The notes beneath the pieces are model-generated. The model was not told where the DNA came from and ran no database searches. It was given only the letters and a program-made list of their open reading frames with translations. A stretch of 64,000 nucleotides of DNA from Pontiella desulfatans (GTDB lineage Bacteria; Verrucomicrobiota; Kiritimatiellia; Kiritimatiellales; Pontiellaceae): positions 930,001-994,000 of the forward strand of contig NZ_CAAHFG010000002.1 in NCBI RefSeq assembly GCF_900890425.1. Direction: 5' to 3'. The position numbers and the translations under genes were made by a program. Shown here piece after piece: positions 26,821-35,448 of the stretch (positions within the stretch are counted from its first letter, which is position 1; every line of letters begins with the position of its first letter).

Positions 26821-28749
26821 ATGAAAACAGGGAAATACACCGCATACGCGGCAATCGGCGCGCTGACGCTGGCATCCGCCCATGGCGCGGACCTTTCAGA
26901 TGGCGGCGCTTCCACGCCTCCGGCGGCATTTGCCATTGCGCAGAACACTTCGGAGTTGGGAAGCCTCGGCACTCGCGGGGTCGAGTGGAAAAGCAGTACG
27001 GTTCATTCAACCAGCGGGGAGAGTTTTACCGCCGCAAAAACCGCGACGGCGGGCAGTATTTCGCTGTTCTTAACCTCCTCCGAAAATTTTACCGGTTATG
27101 ATGCCGACTCGATCGCCCTCCAGGTGTTCGAAGGGGATCATGCCACCCGGAGCACCAATGCAATTGGAACATTTACATATGATCCGACCATCCTGGGCGA
27201 TGGCGTGGGAAGCACATGGATCGAGTTTGGCCTCGGCTCCGGGATTGCCATGACCTCCAACAGCGTCTACAGCTTCCTGTTATGCTTCACGGGCGAAAAC
27301 TCAAACCATACGTATTTCTTTAGGCGCAATAAAAACTCGGCCGGCTATGCCGATGGCGAGGAGCTGCGGGGCGCCAATGCGTATGACAACGACAACTGGG
27401 ACACGGATCCGTGGGATGACTATGCTCCGATCGGATCCAGCATTACTGCGCCCGGTGGAGACCTCTGGTTTTCCGTCAACGAGCTGATCTCCGAAAACAT
27501 ACCCCCGGTCGCGGACGACATCGGCAAGACGACGATCCAGACCGACGCGGTGGCCATCACGCTGACGGGTTCCGACGTCAACGGCGACCTGCTGACCTTC
27601 ACCGTTCAGGATTCACCGACCGACGGCACACTGAGCGGCACATCCCCCGATCTCACCTACACGGCAACGAACGGCTTTGCCGGTGTGGACTCGTTTACCT
27701 ACTATGCCCACGATGGAACAACCACCAGCGAGCTGGCCACGGTAACCATCATGGTACTGGCCGGTTCCGGCATCATGTCCAATGTTGAAACCAACGTTCC
27801 GGCGGGACTCATTGGTGGGGACGACGCAACCACCCGCTCGCGGGAATTTATCCGTTCCGACTCCCAGACCTTTGTCGTCGGACAGTCCTTCACGCTTCCC
27901 GGAACCACAAACGTGACCGAAATCTACCTGAAGTCGGCTAGCGGCGAGGACTTCGGCGCTTTTGCGGGCAGTGTGGAAATCAAGGTTTTTTCCGGGGTTG
28001 GCGCTTCCGCTGTGTGGGAGCACACCTCCGTTTTCAATGGGGCGGCCAACGACCAGGGCGCCGGAGACGAAGTTTCCAATAATGACTGGGTCAAGTTCAC
28101 GCTTCAGGATGGCGGTGTAACCCTGCCATCCGGTGAAAACAGTTTCCTCGTCCATTGGTCTGAAAAAGGCGAGGGCAACAAATGGGGGATCCGGCGTAGC
28201 GATACCGGCATCTATGGCGGCGGCAACCAGTATGAAGTCGTACTGCAGTCGGGCGATGCCTATCCCCAGTGGGACTCCGACCCGTGGAGCGGGATTGTTG
28301 CAGACAACGACGACGACCTGTGCTTCTACGTTTTCCTCGGTGAGCCACCGGCTCTTTCGCCCGAGGAACTTTACCAGGGCTGGGCAGGCTTGAACGGCGG
28401 CGACACCGACATGACGGTGGACACCGACCTCGATGGCATGGACGACCTGCTCGAATACGCCCTCGGCGGAAACCCGACCACCAACGATGCGGCCGCCATC
28501 CTGCCAGTAATCGCAGCGGACAGCGGTTCGTTCCTCTATATCTACAGCCGTCGTGAGGACTATCTGGATCGCGGCCTGACCTACAGCGTCCTGTCCTCGG
28601 CCGACCTCGTATTCGAGCCCATCACCAACGCCACAACCTTTGTCGGAGTATCGGCGCCCGCGAACGGATTCGAGTCGGTCACCAACCGTGTCTCAACCGC
28701 CGCGCAGGCCGCGCAGTTCCTCAACCTCGAGGTCGAACTGAGCAACTAG
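26821..28749 (+). CDS. Secreted adhesin-like protein with two copies of module B
   Basis: A 642-residue protein; ATG 26821 has AAAGGAG 5 bases upstream and a signal peptide ending near AHGA (residue 22). Domains: a first module B copy (about 25-225; FTGYDADSIALQVFEG, WIEFGLGSG, FFRRNKNSAGYADG), a cadherin/Ig-like domain (about 228-318; TGSDVNGDLLTFTVQD and YYAHDGT), a second, closer module B copy (about 320-510; TRSREFIRSDSQTFVVGQSF, FAGSVEIKVFSG, GIRRSDTGIYGGGNQYE), then DDLLEYALGGNP and a terminal beta domain. No PEP-CTERM tail. The second copy is homologous to the next gene. Role unknown; surface display or glycan binding is inferred. Confidence 0.8.
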   Translation: MKTGKYTAYAAIGALTLASAHGADLSDGGASTPPAAFAIAQNTSELGSLGTRGVEWKSSTVHSTSGESFTAAKTATAGSISLFLTSSENFTGYDADSIALQVFEGDHATRSTNAIGTFTYDPTILGDGVGSTWIEFGLGSGIAMTSNSVYSFLLCFTGENSNHTYFFRRNKNSAGYADGEELRGANAYDNDNWDTDPWDDYAPIGSSITAPGGDLWFSVNELISENIPPVADDIGKTTIQTDAVAITLTGSDVNGDLLTFTVQDSPTDGTLSGTSPDLTYTATNGFAGVDSFTYYAHDGTTTSELATVTIMVLAGSGIMSNVETNVPAGLIGGDDATTRSREFIRSDSQTFVVGQSFTLPGTTNVTEIYLKSASGEDFGAFAGSVEIKVFSGVGASAVWEHTSVFNGAANDQGAGDEVSNNDWVKFTLQDGGVTLPSGENSFLVHWSEKGEGNKWGIRRSDTGIYGGGNQYEVVLQSGDAYPQWDSDPWSGIVADNDDDLCFYVFLGEPPALSPEELYQGWAGLNGGDTDMTVDTDLDGMDDLLEYALGGNPTTNDAAAILPVIAADSGSFLYIYSRREDYLDRGLTYSVLSSADLVFEPITNATTFVGVSAPANGFESVTNRVSTAAQAAQFLNLEVELSN

Positions 28750-28772
28750 GGATTGGTGAAATCATTTGATTC

Positions 28773-28795
28773 GGTGCCCCGCAATCCGGGGCACC
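28773..28795 (+). repeat. Intercistronic hairpin
   Basis: GGTGCCCCG at 28773-28781 pairs perfectly with CGGGGCACC at 28787-28795, loop of five. No T-run follows, so it is more likely an mRNA-processing or stability structure between two related genes than a full terminator. Confidence 0.6.
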
Positions 28796-28822
28796 GGTAA
28801 ATCGAAAACAAAGGAGAAACAA

Positions 28823-29572
28823 ATGAAGAAGAGAACGCTTATCGCCTTGGCTTCCGTCGCCGCATTCGCAGCGCAGGCCGGGATTATGACAAATGTCGGA
28901 TCAACGGCACCGACCGGCTACACGGTGGGTTCCGGGGATACCAGCACAACCCGTTCGCGTGAAGTGATCCGCACGGATACCCAGCAGTTTGTGATTGGCC
29001 AGTCCTTTTCGCTGGGTGCGCTCGGAGCCGGCGATGATTACAAACTGACCGACCTCTATATGAAGTCGGGAAGCGCTGAGGATTGGGATATCTATTCAGG
29101 CAACCTGCAGATCCGGATTTTTTCCGGAACCAGTGGTGCCGCCCTCGGCTCCTTCTCGTTCGACGTATCTGCCCAGGGCGATGGAACGGCCGCCAACGAT
29201 GTTACGGCCAACGAGTGGGTCAAGTTCACGCTGGATAGCGGGCTCGTGGTGGCGGATGACGCCTCATACAGCTTCCTGATGACGTTTGACTCCTCTTCGG
29301 GCGCCAACAACGACCACAAATGGGGTTTCCGGCGCGACAGTACGGGCGTTTACGCCGGCGGTAACCAGTTCGAGGGGCGCAACAATGCTTCCTATAACAT
29401 TGCCGACTGGGATACCGGCGGTGGAACCGAGTGGAACAATGTGAGCTCAATTGCTAACGACGACTTCCTGTTTGCGGTCGATGCCACCGTGATTCCGGAG
29501 CCGGCCACGCTCGGTTTGGTTGCGGCGTTCGGTGGTGCGGTTCTGTTCATCCGCCGTCGGCTATGCATGTAG
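28823..29572 (+). CDS. PEP-CTERM sorted secreted protein, module B only
   Basis: A 249-residue protein with AAAGGAG upstream of ATG 28823, a signal peptide (cleavage near AQA, residue 20), one module B (about 21-220; TTRSREVIRTDTQQFVIGQS, YSGNLQIRIFSG, WGFRRDSTGVYAGGNQFE) and a PEP-CTERM tail starting IPEPATLGLVAAFGG near residue 224 followed by RRR. It is the stand-alone, anchored version of the module duplicated in the preceding gene and fused to a sulfatase at 52012. Exosortase, needed for processing, is not in the window. The pattern mirrors the module A pair at 573 and 1377. Confidence 0.85.
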   Translation: MKKRTLIALASVAAFAAQAGIMTNVGSTAPTGYTVGSGDTSTTRSREVIRTDTQQFVIGQSFSLGALGAGDDYKLTDLYMKSGSAEDWDIYSGNLQIRIFSGTSGAALGSFSFDVSAQGDGTAANDVTANEWVKFTLDSGLVVADDASYSFLMTFDSSSGANNDHKWGFRRDSTGVYAGGNQFEGRNNASYNIADWDTGGGTEWNNVSSIANDDFLFAVDATVIPEPATLGLVAAFGGAVLFIRRRLCM

Positions 29573-29600
29573 GGGTTGCCTGTTTTTTTTAGGGAAAGTC

Positions 29601-29627
29601 GGGATGCGGCGTCCGTTGCCGCGTCCC
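29601..29627 (+). terminator. GC-rich hairpin, probable terminator
   Basis: GGGATGCGGC at 29601-29610 pairs with GCCGCGTCCC at 29618-29627 with one G-T pair, followed by TTGTTAT. It follows the PEP-CTERM gene and lies 22 bases before the next start; termination may be partial. Confidence 0.55.
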
Positions 29628-29649
29628 TTGTTATGTCTAAGGGAAATCT

Positions 29650-30738
29650 ATGAAGAAGTGGTGTGTATGGTTTGGTTTGTTGGGCGTGGCGTTTGCCGCC
29701 TGGGCGGTGGAGTGCACGATCGATTGTGAAAAGGACGGGGATCATGTTTCGGTTTCCTTGGCCTGGAACGAATCGCCTACCATGGGCTACACGCTGAAGG
29801 GTCGGCCAAGCCTTGCGTTGGGGGACTGGCTCGACCTGACCGCCCAAATCGTGGATGCCGGGCAGTTCCAGACCAACCTTCCCGGTTTGCAATATTTCTT
29901 CCGGGTCGACGATTATCTGCTTTCCGCGCCATCGGACGGTATGATGATGGTTGTTTCGGGAACCAATAGCGGAACGGATCCCGACTTCGGTGCCTATGCC
30001 CTTTCGGTGGATCGGTTCTGGATCGATTCAACCGAGATCACCAAGGAAAAGTGGGACGTCGTTGCGCAGTGGGGGGCTGATCATGGATATAAGATTTCCA
30101 CGGCCGATGGCACGTCCAAGACCAATGGGCACCCGGTGGTGCAGATCACCTATGTCGAAAGCATTCTCTACTGCAATGCCCGTAGCGAGATGGAAGGACT
30201 AACGCCTTGCTATACGGATGGCGGCGGGGCTGTTTTCCGGACGTATAACTACATCGACCCCTTCACGGTTGCATGTGATTCCGGAGCCAACGGCTACCGT
30301 CTGCCCACGAACGACGAATGGGAATATGCCGCCCGCGCAGGATTGTCCGGCAAGCGCTTCCCGTGGGGCAACACCATCTCCCATGCCAAGGCCAACTATT
30401 ATGCATGGCACAACAATCCGTTATACCCCTACGACCTGACTGTGACGGGCGATGCAGGACACCACCGTTCGTATTGGTTTAACGGCGATGTCTCGCCCTT
30501 CACTGCGCCTGTTGGGGATCTTCCGGCCAATGCCTGGGGCCTGTACAACATGGCCGGAAACGTGGCGGAGTTCACCAATACGGATGGGGCGTTCACCAAA
30601 ACTTCGACCGCCATCATTCGGGGCGGATCCTACTTCTCGAATCCGGACAAGGTTCGTTGCGGCGATGCATCGGTGACCGCGGGCTGGCTGACGTCCAGCG
30701 AACAGTATGGCTTCCGCACGGTGGTCGGCGCCGACTAG
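29650..30738 (+). CDS. Secreted FGE-sulfatase-fold protein lacking the active-site Cys pair
   Basis: A 362-residue protein with a signal peptide (about 1-19), an N-terminal beta domain (about 20-95) and an FGE/SUMF1-fold domain (about 96-362): SVDRFWIDSTEITKEKWDVV, GYRLPTNDEWEYAARAG, KRFPWGN, NAWGLYNMAGNVAEF, and RGGSYFSNPDKVRCGDAS. True formylglycine-generating enzymes have two copper-binding Cys just after RGGS; here that stretch has only one Cys, six residues later than expected. The fold is widely reused in PVC bacteria for other functions, so it is probably not the maturase of the nearby sulfatases. Anaerobes normally mature sulfatases with radical SAM anSME instead. Confidence 0.85.
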   Translation: MKKWCVWFGLLGVAFAAWAVECTIDCEKDGDHVSVSLAWNESPTMGYTLKGRPSLALGDWLDLTAQIVDAGQFQTNLPGLQYFFRVDDYLLSAPSDGMMMVVSGTNSGTDPDFGAYALSVDRFWIDSTEITKEKWDVVAQWGADHGYKISTADGTSKTNGHPVVQITYVESILYCNARSEMEGLTPCYTDGGGAVFRTYNYIDPFTVACDSGANGYRLPTNDEWEYAARAGLSGKRFPWGNTISHAKANYYAWHNNPLYPYDLTVTGDAGHHRSYWFNGDVSPFTAPVGDLPANAWGLYNMAGNVAEFTNTDGAFTKTSTAIIRGGSYFSNPDKVRCGDASVTAGWLTSSEQYGFRTVVGAD

Positions 30739-30756
30739 GCCCTTCCCCGAAGGGCA

Positions 30757-30860
30757 GGAACAACATGTTGTTCCTTAGCGAACATGTTGTCCGGCGTAGC
30801 GCGGATATCCGATCCGCGTTTCCTGGGCAGCGGGAACTCGCATCGGATATGCGAGCTACG
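30757..30860. repeat. Cluster of palindromic repeats
   Basis: GGAACAACATGTTGTTCC (30757-30774) is a perfect 18-base palindrome, followed by a partial copy at 30781. CGTAGCGCGGATATCCGAT (30795-30813) and the sequence at 30842-30860 are inverse with 17 of 19 matches. The whole stretch 30739-30984 has no gene and may also terminate the two converging transcripts. Confidence 0.55.
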
Positions 30861-30984
30861 GCTTGGCATCGGCTGCCGAAGGCCTTTTGTTCCGGGCGCA
30901 GCCCTGGAAAAAACCTAGGCCCTTCCATTCCCGCTTCTTGCCATCTTGCGTTTGAAAACAAACCATCCTCAGCCTGCTTTGCGA

Positions 30985-31449
30985 TTAGGGTTTCGGCAGT
31001 TCAATGGTCAGCTCGACGGTTTTCTTTTTCGGCGGCATGCAGACCCCGGCATCGGTGCAGAGCTGGTAGCCGGCCGTGATGGAAACCATGCGGGGGGTGT
31101 AGTCGAATTCCGGCAGTACGGTGATGCCCTTTTTCAGGACAACGATGCCGTGATATTCGGTGCTGCCGTCGGCATCCTTCCTGCCTTCGGGATAGACGGT
31201 TTCGCCGAATTCCAACCCTTGGATATCCGAAACTTTGATCGTCATGAAGTTGAAGGAATCGCTGGCGGTGGCGTGGTGCCCTTCGGGGATGTTGTAGATG
31301 ACCTGCAATTCCTTGCCGACCACCCGTGCAGACACCATCGGGAGCTTGGAATGTTCAAGGCTTTCATCTACTGCCTTATGTGCGGAAAGGGGCGAATGCG
31401 CCAACGCGAGCGCACCGAACAAGGCAAGGATCTGTCGTTTGGTTTTCAT
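30985..31449 (-). CDS. Stand-alone periplasmic DsbD N-terminal-like domain
   Basis: A 154-residue protein with a signal peptide (cleavage near LSA, about residue 23). The rest matches nDsbD, the immunoglobulin-like domain that hands electrons from the DsbD core to periplasmic targets; the diagnostic end GYQLCTDAGVCMPPKKKTVE carries Cys131 and Cys137 with the C-x5-C spacing of DsbD. The membrane and thioredoxin domains of full DsbD are missing. It lies 11 bases downstream of a sulfatase gene on the same strand, so both are probably one operon. Possible role: keeping a thiol reduced on an exported partner. Function is inferred from fold only. Confidence 0.75.
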   Translation of the reverse strand: MKTKRQILALFGALALAHSPLSAHKAVDESLEHSKLPMVSARVVGKELQVIYNIPEGHHATASDSFNFMTIKVSDIQGLEFGETVYPEGRKDADGSTEYHGIVVLKKGITVLPEFDYTPRMVSITAGYQLCTDAGVCMPPKKKTVELTIELPKP

Positions 31450-31460
31450 GTTTCTCTTTC

Positions 31461-32906
31461 CTAATCTGTTTTATGCAGACTCAGGCCGAGGCGCTGTTCA
31501 ACGGAGGCCTTGTATTTTTCCGGGGGCGGGGGTGTGCCCGCCATGTTCTGCTTGAGAAATTGTACCAGTCGGTTTTGCAGCGCCTGTGCGGTTTCGGGCT
31601 GCTGTTCGATCAGGTTGGTGGTTTCGCCGATATCCTGGTTGAGGTTGTAAAGCTCATCCTCGTCACCGTTGAAGAACATGAGATATTTCATGCCGCTTTT
31701 TTCGTCGTAGATGGCGGCGTTGGCGCGTTGCCCCCACTTTTCGCGGGTGTCGGGGAAATACCAGACATATTCGCGCGGCGGCAGTTGCTTGCCGGCAAAG
31801 ACAGGCAGCAGGGAGCGGCTGTCGGTTTCGGGGGGCGTCTGCCCGGTGGCTTCCATAACGGTGTTGAAGACATCGCCGATGTAGATCGAACGGTTGTATT
31901 CGCCGCCGGGCTGGATGCGCCCGTTCCAGGCCATGAACGCCGGGACGCGCACGCCCGCTTCGTAGGTGGAGTTCTTTCCGCCGTTGAGCGGGGCGCAGGG
32001 CACGTCGTCGGTGGTGGAGCCGTTGTCGGAAAAGAAGATGAACAGGGTGTTGTCGTATTCGCCGATGGCCTTGAGCTTTTCGAGGATGCGCCCGACGTTG
32101 GTATCGACGGTTTCGAGCATGGCGGCATATTTGGCGTTGGTTTCGCTGGTGACCAAATCCTTGCCGGTCTTCGGATCGTGGCGCACGGTTCGTTCGAGAC
32201 CCATCGCCTTGATCTTCCGTTCATACTTTTGGATCAGCTCCTTCTTGGCTTCCTTCTTGTTGTGGACGGAATAGAGCCAGTAGTTAAGGTAGAACGGCTG
32301 TCCGGGATTGCGGCCGTCGATCAGCTTGAGCGCTTCGTCGGTGAGGCGGTCGGTCAGCTGCTCGCCTTCCTTTCCACCCTCGTTGAGCATCGGTACGCTG
32401 TTGCGGTTGTGCGCTTTCCCGTTCCACAGGTATGGCCAGAAATAGGAACCGGGGCCCCACGCCGACCATCCGCCGATGTTGGCGTCGAACCCTAGATTCG
32501 TCGGGAGGGATTTGAGTTTTTCGTTTCCGATGTGCCACTTGCCGACGTGCCAGTTCTGGTAGCCGGCCTCCTTCAGGTATTGCGGCAGGATCTTCTGCCC
32601 TTGCGGGAGGTAGTGCATGTGGTTCCACATCTGCATTTTCATCGGGTGCAGGCCGGTCAGGGCGGTGGCGCGCGCCGGGGAACAGATGGCGGTGGAGGTG
32701 TAGGCCTGCGGGAAGCGAATGCCCTCCGCGCAGAGGCGGTCGATGTTCGGCGTTTCGTAGAGCTTGGCGCCGAAGCAGCCAAGGTCTTTCCAGCCCATGT
32801 CGTCGATCAAAATGAAAACCACGTTGGGCTTCTTCTTTTTTGCCGCGTAGCCGTTGCCGGCTGCGGCAGCGATTCCCAATGTCTGGATAAATCCTCTTCG
32901 CTTCAT
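31461..32906 (-). CDS. Tat-exported type I sulfatase (CSPAR)
   Basis: A 481-residue sulfatase; the start at 32906 has AAAGGAA upstream, and a longer frame from 33014 has no signal. MKRRGFIQTLGIAAAAG is a twin-arginine-like signal, suggesting folded export. PNVVFILIDDMGWKDLGCFG holds the metal Asp pair, CSPARATALTG the formylglycine site (Cys75), and IFFSDNGSTTDDVPCAPLNG the second metal site. The form is that of the arylsulfatase A/S1 branches common in PVC loci. Followed by the nDsbD-like gene. Substrate unknown. Confidence 0.93.
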   Translation of the reverse strand: MKRRGFIQTLGIAAAAGNGYAAKKKKPNVVFILIDDMGWKDLGCFGAKLYETPNIDRLCAEGIRFPQAYTSTAICSPARATALTGLHPMKMQMWNHMHYLPQGQKILPQYLKEAGYQNWHVGKWHIGNEKLKSLPTNLGFDANIGGWSAWGPGSYFWPYLWNGKAHNRNSVPMLNEGGKEGEQLTDRLTDEALKLIDGRNPGQPFYLNYWLYSVHNKKEAKKELIQKYERKIKAMGLERTVRHDPKTGKDLVTSETNAKYAAMLETVDTNVGRILEKLKAIGEYDNTLFIFFSDNGSTTDDVPCAPLNGGKNSTYEAGVRVPAFMAWNGRIQPGGEYNRSIYIGDVFNTVMEATGQTPPETDSRSLLPVFAGKQLPPREYVWYFPDTREKWGQRANAAIYDEKSGMKYLMFFNGDEDELYNLNQDIGETTNLIEQQPETAQALQNRLVQFLKQNMAGTPPPPEKYKASVEQRLGLSLHKTD

Positions 32907-32965
32907 TTCTATTGTTCCTTTCCGGCATTTAATAAAAACGCAGTATCCGTATGGGCCAGAACCTT

Positions 32966-33013
32966 TGGAGGGGCAGGCGCTGTCTGCCTGGGCGCACAGC
33001 GTGCGCCCCTCCA
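32966..33013. repeat. Palindromic repeat, GGAGGG type
   Basis: TGGAGGGGC (32966-32974) and GCCCCTCCA (33005-33013) are inverse; inside are further GGCGC/GCGCC pairings. The motif GGAGGG-NN-AGGC-N-CTGTC is shared with the repeat at 37426-37492. The rest of the 323-base gap 32907-33229 holds no recognisable gene. Confidence 0.6.
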
Positions 33014-33229
33014 TTCGAGGTGGCTATAGTTTTGTTTAACCGCTTTAAAATATTCTCCAACGGGATTCAGGGTTTCTGCGTAAAAATGGATGGCAGAAAA
33101 ATTGTTACTTTTTGAGGCGGAACCGGTGGTGGTGAGAGCGTGGCAGAGGGCCATGGTGCTGTTGCTTTCTGCATACGTCCTTGGCCGATCCAGCCGATCA
33201 AGGTGTTTTTTTATGTCCGGTTTCATCAA

Positions 33230-35278
33230 CTAATCAACCTTCTTGATCGTCAGTTCGAGCGGTTCCGCTTTGACGGGCAGTTCTGCGACGAAGAAGCCAT
33301 TGCCCTTGTCGATGAACGAAACGCCTTCGGCGACCGGCTTCCCATTGGCGAGCCAGAGACCGAACGGCCCCGCTTCGTGCAACCTGAGCTGGAGGGTATC
33401 TGTGTTGGATTCGATTCGTTCGACCGCGGCGGCGGGCAAGTATTTGTCGGTGCGGCCGATCACCGCATAGCCGTTTTGGATCGGGCTGAGCTGCAGCAGG
33501 CGGTCGCCGAAGCCCTTGATGGACACCTCGGTGCCGTCGCCCAGCTTCTGCGCTGTTTGCTGGTAGTAATCGAAAACGACCAACCCTTCGGGCGGGAGCT
33601 TCCAGTCGCCCGTGTAGGGCTGGGCCATGCCGCCGGCGGCCACGTAGTCCGCCGGGGTGATGGTGGTGGAATATTCGGGGTTGTCGTTTTTAGCGTCGCC
33701 GTTGAAGTTGTAGACGGCCATTGCGGCGGAGCGGTTGGCCAGCGGAGCGACCACGCGGTAGAGGCGCCGGGCTTCCATAGGTTGGAAAATATCGTCGGGC
33801 AGCGGCGCGGCCGGGGCGGTCGGGCGCAGCAAGAGGCCGTCCTCGTAGCAGAGCGGTGTGATGTTTCCGATGTCGAGGTGGTCGGAGGGGTCGGAGAGAT
33901 AGACCGGCGCGCCGGAGAGCGCCTTGGAAATGGCCATCATGCGCCCGGCAAACTTATCGTTGGAGTGAAACATGTCGTGGTCGCCCCAGGCCATCTGCCC
34001 GAGCCACGGGATGGCGGCGTAGGAGTCGTAGAGGTGGGTCTTGGCCTTGTTCAGGTTGCCCTTGCTGTAGTCGGCCGAACAGCGTCCGACCGACGAGTCG
34101 GAGGAGTTGAAGAGGAACTGCGGCTGGTGCCAGTTGCAGTTGATCAGGCCGTCGAACAGGTCGGCGACCACGCGCTGGTAGGTGCGGGCGTAGGTGACGG
34201 TGGCCTCGGCGGGGTTGTCGATGGCGTGGGTGTTGTCTTCCGGGAATCCGGCGGTGATGGAACCTTGCGACGTTCCGGCGTAGTAGGGGAGGAGGCCTCC
34301 GTAGAAATCGACTTTCACAAAGTCGATATCGTCGCGCTTGGAAAAGCTGAACAGGTAGCGAAGAAACGCCTCGGCATCTTTTGCATTGGGCTTGGCCACC
34401 ATTTTTTTGTTGTACGTTTTCATCATGTGCGTGTTGATCCCGCCCAGCTGGCCGGGGGCGCGGACGGCATTGCATTCGCCCATGAGCGCGTGCCACATTC
34501 CAACCCAGCGAATACCGTCGTCGGTGCGCAGGTCGGTCAGCGGTTTATACCCGTTGGGGAACGTGTCGGTTTTCGGCGTCAGGGTCTGGTTGTTGAAGTG
34601 GCCGTCGTCGACGAGGAAATAGCGCACCGGCGCGGGGGAGGCGGCCAGCCCCTTGAGTTCCTCTGCGAGTTGGTCGGAACTGATGTTCTTTTTGTATTCC
34701 TCCCAGGAGCACCAGCCGAGGTAGCGGAACATTTCGGGATAGTCCTTTTCCTCGCGCAGTTTCATGTGCCCTTGGATCTGTGGCGTTTCGGCGGCGGCTT
34801 TCCAGACCTTGGAACAGGCCTCGTAGGGGTTGGTGCCGGTGGCCCAGGCCACGACCGGAAAATCGCCCTTGATGGCCGCCTTGCCGTGGGTGCCGAATTT
34901 CAGGATGAAATCGGTGCCGTCCGGCGCGAACCAGGCATAGGCCTGGTCGCCGGAGAGCGGCAGCACGGCGAGGGTTTTGCCGTTTTTGAGATCGAGCAGC
35001 AGGAAGATGCCCCCTTCTTCGCCTTCGGGGGAGGTGATGTGGCGGCTGCCGACGCGGTTCCCGGCATAGGGCCACCATTGGCTTTTGTAGTAGACGCCGC
35101 GGCTGAACGAGGGAACCTTGAGCGTAAAGGTCTCCATCACCCCTTTGGAATCGGGGGTGGCCGAATGGTTTTCAAGGATTTGCACCCCGTTTTCCCGGGA
35201 TTGGAGGTCGATTACGGCTGCATGGGCTGAAACGAGGCAAAGGGAAGTGGCTACTGCGAGGCTGGTTCTGAGGTTCAT
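33230..35278 (-). CDS. Secreted GH36-family alpha-galactosidase / raffinose-synthase-like
   Basis: A 682-residue protein from ATG 35278 (TAGGAC upstream), with a signal peptide ending SAHA (about residue 20). YFLVDDGHFNNQ, GIRWVGMWHALMGECNA and DFVKVDFYGG (nucleophile Asp in KVDF) are the barrel motifs of GH36, and GRCSADYSKGN contains the acid/base region; the pattern is nearest the raffinose synthase / Sip1 branch. The C-terminal beta domain ends with ELPVKAEPLELTIKKVD. It likely releases alpha-galactose from sulfated or plain galactans. It is divergent from the sulfatase at 35449; the 170-base gap 35279-35448 is the shared control region. Confidence 0.83.
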   Translation of the reverse strand: MNLRTSLAVATSLCLVSAHAAVIDLQSRENGVQILENHSATPDSKGVMETFTLKVPSFSRGVYYKSQWWPYAGNRVGSRHITSPEGEEGGIFLLLDLKNGKTLAVLPLSGDQAYAWFAPDGTDFILKFGTHGKAAIKGDFPVVAWATGTNPYEACSKVWKAAAETPQIQGHMKLREEKDYPEMFRYLGWCSWEEYKKNISSDQLAEELKGLAASPAPVRYFLVDDGHFNNQTLTPKTDTFPNGYKPLTDLRTDDGIRWVGMWHALMGECNAVRAPGQLGGINTHMMKTYNKKMVAKPNAKDAEAFLRYLFSFSKRDDIDFVKVDFYGGLLPYYAGTSQGSITAGFPEDNTHAIDNPAEATVTYARTYQRVVADLFDGLINCNWHQPQFLFNSSDSSVGRCSADYSKGNLNKAKTHLYDSYAAIPWLGQMAWGDHDMFHSNDKFAGRMMAISKALSGAPVYLSDPSDHLDIGNITPLCYEDGLLLRPTAPAAPLPDDIFQPMEARRLYRVVAPLANRSAAMAVYNFNGDAKNDNPEYSTTITPADYVAAGGMAQPYTGDWKLPPEGLVVFDYYQQTAQKLGDGTEVSIKGFGDRLLQLSPIQNGYAVIGRTDKYLPAAAVERIESNTDTLQLRLHEAGPFGLWLANGKPVAEGVSFIDKGNGFFVAELPVKAEPLELTIKKVD

Positions 35279-35448
35279 GGTTGTCCTATTGTTGCGTTTG
35301 TTTTTTATGTAAACGCCTTCCACAAGCAGATCTTGAAAGCAACTGGCCTAAATTAGCAAAAAACACGTTTTCCAATTGATTCGGCGCGGGGAATAAAACA
35401 TATTATCACGGACGCATCAAACCTATTAAAAGCAAACGGGACACTAAT
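35279..35448. promoter_or_regulatory. Divergent promoter region with AATAAAAC motif
   Basis: The gap between the GH36 and sulfatase starts is AT-rich, with GAATAAAACATATTAT at about 35390-35405 and a candidate ribosome site before 35449. The AATAAAAC core recurs upstream of other genes in the window (20807, 26628, 38797), so it may be a common promoter or regulator site. Confidence 0.4.

Noticed and set aside
29650-30738. Active formylglycine-generating enzyme
   Set aside because: The Cys pair needed for copper binding and catalysis is missing.
33140-35230. Open frame of about 700 codons antisense to the GH36 gene
   Set aside because: Composition is Val/Gly/Asp repeats typical of a reverse-complement shadow in GC-rich DNA; GH36 motifs are on the other strand.
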